Assembly (NCBI RefSeq): GCF_022832375.1
Contig: NZ_JALHLG010000005.1
Location: 124,001-188,000, forward strand
DNA from: Novosphingobium beihaiense
GTDB taxonomy: Bacteria > Pseudomonadota > Alphaproteobacteria > Sphingomonadales > Sphingomonadaceae
Direction: 5' to 3'
Length of the DNA: 64,000 nucleotides
The translations under genes and the position numbers were made by a program. Positions 19,519-29,404 of the stretch are shown here, in pieces. How positions within the stretch are numbered: the first letter of the stretch is position 1; the number at the start of each line of letters is the position of its first letter. Under the pieces are notes generated by a model, which did no database searches, was not told the origin of the DNA, and was given only the letters and a program-made list of their open reading frames with translations.

Positions 19519-20232
19519 TCAATCCTCTCTATAGTCGTCCTCTTCCTCATCGCCGTTCGGGGCGGGGAGGGCGCGGGAGCGGCGGGAGTCGGCTTCGGTG
19601 CTTTTCTGGTAGGCTTGCCAGAGGCGGCGGGTTCGTGCGCTCATCGTGGCTTGGTGGCGTTGGCGCATCTTGTCGATCTGGGCGTCGATGCTGTTGAGGA
19701 TTTCTTCCGAGCTCTGGCTGGCTTCGGCCTGTTTTTCCTCTTCCCATTGCTGGCGCCATTCCTTCTTGAGCCGCCGGAGGCTGGACTGGGTGGCGGCGTC
19801 GAGGTTGTGGAGGCTGTCGGCGGCGAAGCGGTGGGGGGCGCGGTTGCGCAGGAGGAACATCAGCAGGGCGTCGTTGAACACGCGGCGGGTGCCGATCACT
19901 TTGCCGTAGCAGTACACCGGCACTTCGATCCCGTAGAGGGCGCGTTCCATGGCGGCGTCTTCCAGCCGCTGGACGCCGAATGACAGCGCGGCCTGCCAGG
20001 CCTTGCGGAAGCTTTTGCCTTCGGGGTGGCGGCGCAGGAGGTAGGCGCCTTCGGGCGTCATGTTCACGGCGTGGGCGGCGGCGCGGACCGAGTCGGTGTC
20101 GGCCAGGGCTTCGATGAAGCCGCGCTGGCGTTCCGCCGTCCAGCCGTCGTGGCGTTCGCATTTGCGGGGTACGGGGGTGAAGGCGGGCAGGGACTTGGGG
20201 CGGCGCTCGGGGCGGGGTGTCTTGTCGATCAT
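19519..20232 (-). CDS. Terminase-small-subunit-like helix-turn-helix protein (orphan)
   Basis: This 237-residue protein has a DNA-binding region at about residues 25-130 (a TAERQRGFIEALADTDSVRAAAHAVNMTPEGAY type helix-turn-helix, then FRKAWQAALSFG and MERALYGIEVPVYCYGKVIG). That order resembles phage terminase small-subunit-type proteins. The C-terminal half is charged, with a likely coiled coil (RRLKKEWRQQWEEEKQAEA) and an acidic tail. No large terminase, portal or capsid gene is near, so it is either a remnant or a domesticated regulator. ATG 20232 was chosen; the frame extends to 20376 but that part is low-complexity. Confidence 0.7.
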   Translation of the reverse strand: MIDKTPRPERRPKSLPAFTPVPRKCERHDGWTAERQRGFIEALADTDSVRAAAHAVNMTPEGAYLLRRHPEGKSFRKAWQAALSFGVQRLEDAAMERALYGIEVPVYCYGKVIGTRRVFNDALLMFLLRNRAPHRFAADSLHNLDAATQSSLRRLKKEWRQQWEEEKQAEASQSSEEILNSIDAQIDKMRQRHQATMSARTRRLWQAYQKSTEADSRRSRALPAPNGDEEEDDYRED

Positions 20233-20486
20233 CGGGCGGCTCCGGTTTGCGTGTGGGGGGAGCGATTGTGCCCGAGTCGGCTTGTTGTAGGACAGTGTTT
20301 TCTGGGGATGCGATGTCGCGGGAGAGAGGGGCAACTTACGGAAATTGCTCGATTGTGGAGGAAGACGCGGTGACATTTTTGTAATCAGGGGGGTGCATCG
20401 TCCGGTGGACCTGGGCTATTATGCCTCCGATGCGATGGTGGGATGGACATGGATCATGAGGCAGCGTCCAGGACGGCAGGCGTGCC

Positions 20487-21053
20487 ATGTCTGTTGAAGG
20501 TGAGGCGTTGCGCGGCCGGCCGGAGCGGGATGGCGATCCGGGCTCCCGGCTGCGGCGCATCTTTCCCAAGCTGACGGTCAAGCAGCATGAAGTGCTGCGT
20601 TTTGTCTCGGAAAACCGGACAAGCAAGGAAATCGCCTATGAGCTGGGGATCTCCGAAAGCGCGGTGAACCAGCGGATCGAGGCAGTGCGCGGCCGGGCTG
20701 GGTCTCCGCCGCGGGCCGAGCTGGCGCGGGCTTACCGCCAGTATCTGCAGGACCTGGAAGAAGCCTGTAAGCCAGTACCAGATAAGATTCCTCAGGTTCC
20801 CGATCGGGACGCCGTGCCGCAATCCCGGCGTCAGGACGGGCCTGCCGAGGAGCTGTCCCTTGCCGACGCGGTGACCTTTACGCTGACACCGCCATGGCAG
20901 GGGGAACGCATCGGCCGGGTCGTCCCGGAGGTGCTCGACGGCCCGCACGCCGGTCTCAGCCGCACTGCCGCCATGATCGTGATTGCCGGGGGGATGCTCC
21001 TCGTTGCCATGATCGGTCTGGGGGTGGTCGAGGCGCTGAGCGATCTGATCTGA
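20487..21053 (+). CDS. LuxR-type helix-turn-helix protein with C-terminal membrane anchor
   Basis: This 188-residue protein has a LuxR/GerE-type helix-turn-helix at residues about 28-70 (LTVKQHEVLRFVSENRTSKEIAYELGIS). A polar linker follows, then one hydrophobic segment at about 160-183. No receiver or sensor domain precedes the DNA-binding part, so it would bind DNA from the membrane. It opens a run of same-strand genes up to the radC-like gene. A second protein of the same type is encoded at 48763. Confidence 0.82.
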   Translation: MSVEGEALRGRPERDGDPGSRLRRIFPKLTVKQHEVLRFVSENRTSKEIAYELGISESAVNQRIEAVRGRAGSPPRAELARAYRQYLQDLEEACKPVPDKIPQVPDRDAVPQSRRQDGPAEELSLADAVTFTLTPPWQGERIGRVVPEVLDGPHAGLSRTAAMIVIAGGMLLVAMIGLGVVEALSDLI

Positions 21054-21128
21054 CCGGCGCGGGCGGACCTCCAGACATGCTTTTTGCAGGCGCATCGATC
21101 GGGCCGGTGCTGCGGATGGAGGGTTCTT

Positions 21129-21467
21129 ATGTCGATCTCGATTGCTGCTGCCACGGCGCGCATCTCGCGCCAGCTTCCCGAAGCCGAGCTGTCGCTCGAT
21201 TCCGCGCTGCTTGCTTCGACGCGGCTGATGGAATCGATGCTGCTGGCGCGCGGGGCCGAAGGTGTCGAGGCTTTCACCGGACAGAGCGCGCTGCTGCGCC
21301 TCGCCCGCAGCCAGCGTTCGCTGATCGAGAGCCAGAACGACATGATCCGCGTCCACCGCGAACTGCTCAAGACCGGGCGGGAAATCAAGGCGATCGACGA
21401 CGAAGTCAATTCCTGTCCGGAACTGGCGGGCCTCAACGAAGCGGAACCGCAGCGCCTGAGTGCCTGA
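21129..21467 (+). CDS. Hypothetical small soluble protein
   Basis: This 112-residue, mostly helical protein is not recognised. It contains a heptad-like stretch (about residues 55-90, LLRLARSQRSLIESQNDMIR) that may form a coiled coil. The ATG at 21129 follows GGAGGG with 6-base spacing; the longer frame to 21084 is Cys/Arg-rich and unlikely. It lies 75 bases after the LuxR-type gene and 45 bases before a membrane protein gene, so an operon is probable. Confidence 0.65.
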   Translation: MSISIAAATARISRQLPEAELSLDSALLASTRLMESMLLARGAEGVEAFTGQSALLRLARSQRSLIESQNDMIRVHRELLKTGREIKAIDDEVNSCPELAGLNEAEPQRLSA

Positions 21468-21512
21468 ACCCATGCCCGGGCCGTCCGGAGCCGCCGTCAT
21501 GGGGGATGAGCC

Positions 21513-22025
21513 ATGTTTGAGTGGCTTTGGACGACCAAGCAGGATTTGCAGCACTGGTGGTTCGCGGCGCTGTTCCTCACCGCATTGTGGAAAGGGGCGG
21601 CGCCGGAGCGAATCCTATCGGGGGTATTTGCAGGGGTTGTGGCCGTGCATCTGCTCTACCATCTGGCGGTTGGCGGCTCGATTGTCTGGCATCATCTCGA
21701 ACTGGGTCACCTTGCGATTGATTGCGCGATTTTCGCCATCACTGTGCCCGTGGCGCTTCAGGCCAACCGGACGTACCCGCTATGGATAGGAAGTGCACAG
21801 ATCATCGCGGTTATGGCGCACGTCTACCGGTTCTCGCTGACGGAGATCGACCGTTTTGCTTATTACATGATGTCGATAGCGCCTTCCTACATCCAGCTCA
21901 TCGCGCTGACGCTGGGGCTCGGGTTTCACATGTGGCGGCGGAGGATGCTGGGCAGCTATCCGTCCTGGCGGAGCTCCTTTTCCCCTGCGCCGGCGCTGAA
22001 GCCGAAGAGGCGGCCCGGCGGCTGA
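21513..22025 (+). CDS. Hypothetical multi-pass membrane protein
   Basis: This 170-residue protein shows four to five hydrophobic segments (about 17-27, 36-56, 64-82, 89-108, 122-142) and a basic, proline-rich C-terminal tail. Aromatic residues cluster at the N terminus (FEWLWTTKQDLQHWWF). No family was recognised. The end of the gene overlaps the start of the radC-like gene in another frame. Confidence 0.65.
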   Translation: MFEWLWTTKQDLQHWWFAALFLTALWKGAAPERILSGVFAGVVAVHLLYHLAVGGSIVWHHLELGHLAIDCAIFAITVPVALQANRTYPLWIGSAQIIAVMAHVYRFSLTEIDRFAYYMMSIAPSYIQLIALTLGLGFHMWRRRMLGSYPSWRSSFSPAPALKPKRRPGG

Positions 22026-22561
22026 TCCGGCATTTCGGATCGCTGCGCACGATCTGGTCCGCCTCGTCCGAAGCGCTCGACCATGCGCTGGCGGAGATTG
22101 GGCACGACCGGGCTGCCATCCGGGCCGCTATCGTTGCTGCCCGCCACCTGGCCGAGGCCGCCGCGCGCGAGGCGCTGGTGGGGGAGGCGATCGACACCCG
22201 GGCGGCGGAATTCCGCCATTATCTCGTCCGCCGTCTCGGCTTGCGGCGCGAGGAGTGCGTGATGGTCCTTTTCTTTACCGGTGAAGGGCTGTTCATTGCC
22301 GAGGATTTCTATTGCGGCGGCCAGCGCGGGGAGGCGGTGATCCCCCTGCGCCGCACCGTGCGCCGGGCTTTCGATCTCGATGCGCGGCGGCTGGTGCTGG
22401 CGCATAACCATCCTTCCGGAACGGCTCTGCCAAGCAATGCCGACATTGCGGCGACCGCGAAGCTGCGCAATGTCACGGAGGCGCTGGAGATCGGGCTTGA
22501 CGATCACTGCATCGTCGCCGGAAATGCCATTGCCAGCATGCGTACCATGGGCCTTGTCTGA
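21932..22561 (+). CDS. RadC-family JAB/JAMM-domain protein
   Basis: RadC proteins share a JAMM metallo-protease fold, but their role remains unclear (a repair role was once proposed). This copy of about 209 residues has an N-terminal helical region (LLFPCAGAEAEEAARRLIRHFG) and the JAMM motif His158-x-His160-x10-Asp171 in LAHNHPSGTALPSNAD, so the metal site looks intact. The start is inferred as GTG 21932, which overlaps the upstream membrane gene by 94 bases; no ATG is in a suitable place. Overlap suggests coupled expression. Confidence 0.82.
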   Translation: MAAEDAGQLSVLAELLFPCAGAEAEEAARRLIRHFGSLRTIWSASSEALDHALAEIGHDRAAIRAAIVAARHLAEAAAREALVGEAIDTRAAEFRHYLVRRLGLRREECVMVLFFTGEGLFIAEDFYCGGQRGEAVIPLRRTVRRAFDLDARRLVLAHNHPSGTALPSNADIAATAKLRNVTEALEIGLDDHCIVAGNAIASMRTMGLV

Positions 22562-22654
22562 GAGGCCGTTCCCAAAGCCGCTTGCCGGCGGCCTTTGAAC
22601 GGGCGCCTGGCATCACACTGCCGATTGCCGCTTGCCGAGCTATCGAGCGTTTGA

Positions 22655-24376
<1,722 letters not shown>

Positions 24377-24504
24377 CGGCGGATTGCCTCCGCTCGTCCG
24401 ATCGGCGGGGGCGTTGACGGGCATCAATGCCGGGCATCTCGTTTCTGGCATTGGACATTGGGGCTGGCAGCAGAAAAACTGTCACGGGCCAGGGAGGGGC
24501 ACGG

Positions 24505-25272
24505 GTGACGGCAAACGGTATTTTGTCACGGCTCTATGAGGACGGGGAGACCACGTCCCGGGGCTATGGCTATTTCCTGCTGGTGTTTGACACGGCGATG
24601 ATCCTCTACGTCATTGTCTCGTCGTTCTTTGCCGGTTCGCCCATGATCGAGGCGGTGGATTTCGCGCTGGGTATTTTCGTGGTGTTCGATTACGCCGCGC
24701 GGATCGCGGCCAGCCGGACCCGGTTGCGGACCGCGTTCGGGTTCTGGGGGCTGGCGGATCTGATCGTGATCCTCTCTCTGCTGGCGCCCATTGCCGGGGA
24801 AGGCTTTGCCTTCCTGCGCGTGGTGCGCACGTTCCGGCTGCTGCGTTCCTATCACCTGTTGCGGCAGTTGCGGTCCGATTTCTCTTACTTCCGCCGCCAT
24901 GAAGCGAGTGTCTTCGCCGGGATCAATCTGGCGCTTTTCATTTTCGTGACGACGGCGCTGGTCTTCGAGACCCAGCACGGCGCCAATCCCGCCATTCACG
25001 ATTATGCCGATGCGCTCTATTTCACCGTCACGACGCTGACCACCACCGGGTTCGGCGACGTGACTCTGGCGGGCCCCAGCGGGCGGCTGCTGTCGGTAGT
25101 GATCATGATCTTCGGTGTTTCGCTGTTCGTCCGGTTGATCCAGGTTTTGTTCCGGCCGCCGAAGATGGAATACGAATGTCCGGACTGCGGGCTGTTCCTG
25201 CATGATCCGGATGCCATTCACTGCAAGCATTGCGGGCGCGTGCTGCACATCCGGAATGAAGGGGTGAGTTAG
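24505..25272 (+). CDS. Potassium channel family protein with C-terminal zinc ribbon
   Basis: This 255-residue protein resembles a single voltage-gated-type potassium channel subunit. Hydrophobic segments cover about residues 20-150, with an S4-like segment (LRVVRTFRLLRSYHLLRQLR). A pore loop TTLTTTGFGD ends at about residue 185 and a last helix follows. The C terminus carries a small zinc ribbon: Cys225, Cys228 (CPDCG), Cys240, Cys243 (CKHCG). The start is taken as GTG 24505, preceded by GGGAGGGG; an ATG at 24427 would add 26 unconvincing residues. A CCCGGC-GAT-GCCGGG hairpin at 25276-25290 follows the stop. Confidence 0.85.
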   Translation: MTANGILSRLYEDGETTSRGYGYFLLVFDTAMILYVIVSSFFAGSPMIEAVDFALGIFVVFDYAARIAASRTRLRTAFGFWGLADLIVILSLLAPIAGEGFAFLRVVRTFRLLRSYHLLRQLRSDFSYFRRHEASVFAGINLALFIFVTTALVFETQHGANPAIHDYADALYFTVTTLTTTGFGDVTLAGPSGRLLSVVIMIFGVSLFVRLIQVLFRPPKMEYECPDCGLFLHDPDAIHCKHCGRVLHIRNEGVS

Positions 25273-25305
25273 GAACCCGGCGATGCCGGGATCACTTGCT
25301 TGAAA

Positions 25306-25435
25306 TCTTCCCCCATCGGGGGAGGGGGCAGGCGCGCAGCGTCCGACGGAGGGGCGGGTGTTACACACACTCTATGCGCGCAAGCCCCCTCCACCACCCT
25401 TCGGGCGGTCCCCCTCCCCCGATGGGGGAGGATCT
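25306..25435. repeat. Family C repeat pair (CCCCCATCGGGGGAGG type)
   Basis: Two C/G-rich palindromic units, ATCTTCCCCCATCGGGGGAG and its partner CCCTCCCCCGATGGGGGAGG, frame a 130-base element between the channel gene and malQ. The middle holds the CCCCCTCCACCACCCTTCGGG segment also seen at 19464-19500. Similar elements are at 17188-17245 and 38683-38819. Confidence 0.75.
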
Positions 25436-25494
25436 GATGAAAATCGTCTGCAAAGCGGGGAGAGCTTCGCACACCAACCCTCGCGGGGGCAGGG

Positions 25495-27495
25495 CTACGC
25501 CTTGCGTGCCGTGTCCAGCGCCGCGATCCGGGCGGCGTTGGCCGGTTCGTCCAGCAATTCGCCAAGAGGGGCGGCCAGCCGCCTCCGCCAGTTGGGGTGC
25601 TCTGTCACCGTGCCGGGCAGGTTGGGTTGTTCGCGCCCGGCCAGCAGATCCTCCAGCGGGGCAATGGCCAGCGCGGAGGCCGAATGGCCGATGTGGCGCA
25701 GCGCGGCAGTGACGGCGGGTTCGGGGTGGTCCGGTTCAGGGCGCGGGATCGTATTGTGGGTGAGCGTCGCCCAAAGCAGGCCCCGGTCCCATTCGCGGCG
25801 TTCGGCTTCCTGTTCGGAGCTGGAGTCCGTGGGCAGGCGGCCCAGCTTTTCCGCCCATTCCAGATCGCGCCCGCTCCACCAGCCCGCGACTGTGGCGGTA
25901 TCGTGGGTACCGGTCATGGCGAGGCTGTCTGGCGTGTAGTCCTGCCCGCCGATGAAGCCTTGGTCGGCGGCGCGCTCGAACCACAGCACGCGCATTCCCA
26001 GCATCTTCTTTTCAGCAATGGGTTCGGCAAAGCCCCAGGGCATGGTGCCCAGATCCTCGGCCACGATCAGCGCTTTTGCCCGGTGCGCTTCGAGCGCGGT
26101 GAGGCGGATCAGATCGAGGAAGGGATAGGCCAGGTAGGCGCCCGCGCTGGACTCTTCGCCTTCGGGCACGACCCACAGGCGCGAGAGGCCGAAGGCGTGG
26201 TCTATCCGCAGCCCGCCCGCCCGGCTGAGCGCGGCGCGGATCATGGTGATCCACGGCGCATAGCCGCTGCGTTTCAGCCCTTGCGGGGAAAAGCCGGTGA
26301 GCTGCCAGTTCTGCCCGTGCGGCCCCAGCGGATCGGGCGGGGCGCCGATGGTGAGGCCTTGCAGCATGGTATCGCGCATCTGCCAGCTATCGGCGCCGCC
26401 GATATGGACGCCCACCGCCAGATCCGCGAGCAGGCCGATGGCCATGCCATGCGCGCGCGCATCCGCCTGTACTTTGGCGAGGCTTTCGCGGGCGAGCCAT
26501 TGGGTGAAGAGGTGGAACTCCACTTCCGGTGCGTTTTCCGCCGCAAAGGCAGCGGCGGCAGGGCCATTCGGATCGTGATAGGCTTCGGGCCACTGCCGCC
26601 AGCCGTCGGCGCCTTGGGGGCGGAAATGAACGTCGAGCGCGTCGAACAGCGCCTGCCGCTGCAGGCCTTCGCCGTGCGGGGCGTTGTCGCGGGCGATGCG
26701 GGCGCGGGTTTCGGCATCGAGGCTGTCGAACAGGGCGCGCAAGTCCGCGAGGCGGCGGGGCAGGGCGCTTTCCCAGTCGATCAGGCAGCCGGCCGGATCG
26801 TCGCCTTCGCGCGCGGGCAGCGGCGGCAGGCCGAGCAGTTCGGGCGCACCCATCGCGCTGTTGAGATAGAGACGGCTGGAGGGCGAATAGGGCGAGAAAC
26901 CCTTGCCGTTGCCCGGAAACAGCGCGTGGACCGGGTTGATCGCCAGCACGTCCGCCCCGTGCGCGGCGAAGAGGCGCACGGCCTCGTCCAGTTCCCCGAA
27001 GCTGCCGAAGGGGCGGGCGGCGTCGGCGCGCAGCGCGGGGATCTGAACCGCCGGGCCCCAGAGCTTGCCGGGCGCGAAATCGTGCACCGTGGGGCAGCTC
27101 TTCGGCGCGACGGCCAGCGTGCAATCGTGCCCGGCGAGGGACAGGCGGTAGTACCCGGGCTCTTCAATGGGCGGCAGCGTCCAGCGATCGACTGGCAGTG
27201 CCACCGTGCGGCCGTCCTCTCCGGTCAGTTCGGCGCGGGCCAGGCTGGCGGGAAGCGGCGTGGGCTGGCCGACTTCGGTGACGATCATCGCCGGGGGCTG
27301 GCGGCGTTCGGCTTCCAGTTGGGCCAGACTCTGCGCGATCTGTGCGGCGCTGCCCGCCGGATAGCCCAGTGCGCCCGCGATGCTGGCCAGCGAGGTATCG
27401 GAAACGGTCTGCTGCGCGCCGTCCACGTCCCACCATGTGCGGGCAAGGCCAATCGCTTCGGCAAGCCTGTGCAACTGCTCCATCACTGCGGCCAT
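25495..27495 (-). CDS. malQ: 4-alpha-glucanotransferase (amylomaltase)
   Basis: MalQ transfers maltosyl and longer units between alpha-1,4-glucans. The 666-residue GH77 protein has the conserved sites in order: SPYSPSSRLYLN near residue 210, the nucleophile Asp in GGLRIDHAFGLSRLW, the acid Glu in VAEDLGT, and the third acid in MTGTHDTAT. An N-terminal extension of about 150 residues precedes the catalytic barrel, as in many proteobacterial MalQ. ATG 27495 has GGAGG five bases upstream; the frame extends to 27699 across the divergent promoter without support. Confidence 0.95.
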   Translation of the reverse strand: MAAVMEQLHRLAEAIGLARTWWDVDGAQQTVSDTSLASIAGALGYPAGSAAQIAQSLAQLEAERRQPPAMIVTEVGQPTPLPASLARAELTGEDGRTVALPVDRWTLPPIEEPGYYRLSLAGHDCTLAVAPKSCPTVHDFAPGKLWGPAVQIPALRADAARPFGSFGELDEAVRLFAAHGADVLAINPVHALFPGNGKGFSPYSPSSRLYLNSAMGAPELLGLPPLPAREGDDPAGCLIDWESALPRRLADLRALFDSLDAETRARIARDNAPHGEGLQRQALFDALDVHFRPQGADGWRQWPEAYHDPNGPAAAAFAAENAPEVEFHLFTQWLARESLAKVQADARAHGMAIGLLADLAVGVHIGGADSWQMRDTMLQGLTIGAPPDPLGPHGQNWQLTGFSPQGLKRSGYAPWITMIRAALSRAGGLRIDHAFGLSRLWVVPEGEESSAGAYLAYPFLDLIRLTALEAHRAKALIVAEDLGTMPWGFAEPIAEKKMLGMRVLWFERAADQGFIGGQDYTPDSLAMTGTHDTATVAGWWSGRDLEWAEKLGRLPTDSSSEQEAERREWDRGLLWATLTHNTIPRPEPDHPEPAVTAALRHIGHSASALAIAPLEDLLAGREQPNLPGTVTEHPNWRRRLAAPLGELLDEPANAARIAALDTARKA

Positions 27496-27683
27496 ATCTG
27501 CCTCCACCGTTCGCGCAGAGGTGGACCCGCAACGAAGCGAAGGCGCAAGTCTAGCGTGCGCGCCGCCTGGCGGCAATCGCGGGAGCGCCGGGGCGTTCCC
27601 CTCTGCCGGGCGTTCCAATCTAGGGACTTGCGCGGGCGCGGCGGGCAGGGGACCATGGCCGCACAAGAAACGGGGAGAGTGAC

Positions 27684-28562
27684 GTGCCAAAGATCGCAAT
27701 TGGCCTGACCGGCGGCGAAACCGGCATTGCCTACGAACTGATGGGCAAGGAGGGCGATCCGCCGGTCGTGCTGACGCCGGGCGGGCGCTTTACCATGGAC
27801 GTGCCTGGCCTGCGCGAAATGGCCGAGGCCTTCGTGGCGGCGGGCAAGCGCGTGCTGATCTATGACCGGCCGAACTGCGGGCTGTCCGATGCCTGCCTGC
27901 TGGGCGAGAGCGAATCCGAAATGCAGGCCGAGGCGCTTACCGGCCTGATCCGCAAGCTTGATCTGGGGCCGGTGGTGATCGCGGGCGGGTCCGGCGGCAG
28001 CCGCGTCTCTCTGCTGGCGGCGGCGCGCGATCCGGAGATCTGCTCGCACCTGGCGATCTGGTGGATTTCCGGCGATCCCATCGGGCTGATGCAGCTTGCC
28101 ACCTATTACTGCGGGGAAGCGGCTTCGCTGGCGAGCGCGGGCGGCATGGAAGCGGTCCTGAAAGCCACGAGCTGGGCGGAAAACTTCGCCAAGAGCGAGC
28201 AGGCGCGCGCATACATCCGGGGCTGCGATCCGGACAAGTTCATCGCGGTGATGCAGAAATGGGCAGCGGCCTATGTGCCTTCGCCGATCACGCCGGTGCC
28301 GGGCATGACCCCGCGCGACTTCGCCCGGCTGACGATGCCCGCGCTGGTCTTCCGCAGCGGCCGCAGCGACCTGTCGCACACCCGCGCCACGTCCGAATGG
28401 GTGCACCGGCTGGTGCCGCATTCGCTGATGCTCGATCCGCCGTGGGAGGATGACGAGTGGAACATGCGCTCCGCCCAGACCATGGCGGGGACCGAGGGGC
28501 ACACGCTGTTCCGTTCCTGGCCGAAGCTGGTGCCGCAGATCCTGGCGTTCCTGGAAAGGTGA
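27684..28562 (+). CDS. Alpha/beta hydrolase
   Basis: This 292-residue hydrolase has an oxyanion HG-like turn (LTPGGRF near 30-36), a DRPNCGLSD stretch typical of the fold, and the nucleophile Ser103 in IAGGSGGSR. A C-terminal His in TEGHTLF is a good catalytic candidate. The substrate is unknown. It opens a tight same-strand cluster with a parvulin, a HupE/UreJ-like membrane protein and an exported DUF3604 protein (14-base gap, then a 4-base overlap, then a 42-base gap). Its start is divergent from malQ with 188 bases between. Confidence 0.85.
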   Translation: MPKIAIGLTGGETGIAYELMGKEGDPPVVLTPGGRFTMDVPGLREMAEAFVAAGKRVLIYDRPNCGLSDACLLGESESEMQAEALTGLIRKLDLGPVVIAGGSGGSRVSLLAAARDPEICSHLAIWWISGDPIGLMQLATYYCGEAASLASAGGMEAVLKATSWAENFAKSEQARAYIRGCDPDKFIAVMQKWAAAYVPSPITPVPGMTPRDFARLTMPALVFRSGRSDLSHTRATSEWVHRLVPHSLMLDPPWEDDEWNMRSAQTMAGTEGHTLFRSWPKLVPQILAFLER

Positions 28563-28576
28563 TTGGCCGGGGCGTG

Positions 28577-29404
28577 ATGATGCGGATTGCCCGTGAGCCG
28601 CTGACGCATTTCCTGATCGTGGGGCTGGTCTTCTGGCTCGCCGCGGCGCACTATCGCACGGTAACGGACGGCCACCGGATCGAGGTGACGCGCCAGACGG
28701 CCGAACGCCTCACCGCCGGATACCGCGCCGAATATGGCGCGGCGCCGTCGCCCGCGCGGCTGGAGCAACTGGTGGATCAGTACGTGACCGGCGAGATTCT
28801 CTATCGCGAAGGCATGGCGCGCGGCCTTGCCGAGCGCGACGAGATTGTCCGCCGCCGCGTGATTCAGAAAACCGCTTTTCTGGAAGATGGCACGGGGAAC
28901 CCGCCCGCGCCCACACAGGCCGCGCTGGAGGCTTGGTATCGAGCCCATGCGGCGGACTATGCCGCGCCCGGCAGAGTGCGTTTCAGCCATGTCTTTTTCG
29001 CCATCACACCCGGAGACGAGGCGAAAGCCCGCGCCCGTGCGGCAGCGGTGCTGCGCCAGCTCGATCCCGCTACCGTCCGTGCGCCGGACGAGGGCGATCC
29101 ATTCCCCGATCTTTATGATTTCACCGGCTTCGGCCCCGATGAGGCGCGCCGCCTCTTCGGCGATAGCGAAATGGCGACGGCCCTGTTCGCCGCGCCTGCC
29201 GGGCGCTGGTCGGGGCCGTTCCGCTCCGCCTATGGCTGGCATCTCGTGCGCGTCTCGGCTGCCGAACCGGGCCATGCCCAGCCCTTCGAGGCGGTGCGCG
29301 GCAGAGTGCTGGCCGACTGGACCGAAAATGCCCGCAACCAGGCCGGGAACCGCCGCATGGCCGCGCTGCGTGCCCGTTACACCGTAGTGAGGAGCGATCG
29401 ATGA
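28577..29404 (+). CDS. Membrane-anchored PpiC-type peptidyl-prolyl isomerase
   Basis: This 275-residue protein has one N-terminal membrane anchor (about residues 9-24, LTHFLIVGLVFWLAAA), an SurA/PpiD-like helical region (ERLTAGYRAEYGAAPSPARLEQLVDQYVTGEILYREGMARGL), and a parvulin-like C-terminal half (VRFSHVFF ... FGDSEMATALF ... GWHLVRV). It should act as a folding factor on the periplasmic side. ATG 28577 or ATG 28580 is the start. Its TGA overlaps the ATG of the next gene as ATGA, so the two are coupled. Confidence 0.85.
   Translation: MMRIAREPLTHFLIVGLVFWLAAAHYRTVTDGHRIEVTRQTAERLTAGYRAEYGAAPSPARLEQLVDQYVTGEILYREGMARGLAERDEIVRRRVIQKTAFLEDGTGNPPAPTQAALEAWYRAHAADYAAPGRVRFSHVFFAITPGDEAKARARAAAVLRQLDPATVRAPDEGDPFPDLYDFTGFGPDEARRLFGDSEMATALFAAPAGRWSGPFRSAYGWHLVRVSAAEPGHAQPFEAVRGRVLADWTENARNQAGNRRMAALRARYTVVRSDR

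Noticed and set aside
19519..22561. Prophage remnant
   Set aside because: Only one terminase-like protein is present; there are no portal, capsid, tail, lysis or integrase genes, and the neighbours look chromosomal.
25597..27708. 703-residue plus-strand open frame across malQ
   Set aside because: It mirrors malQ, which carries all GH77 catalytic sites on the other strand; no motif is seen in the shadow.
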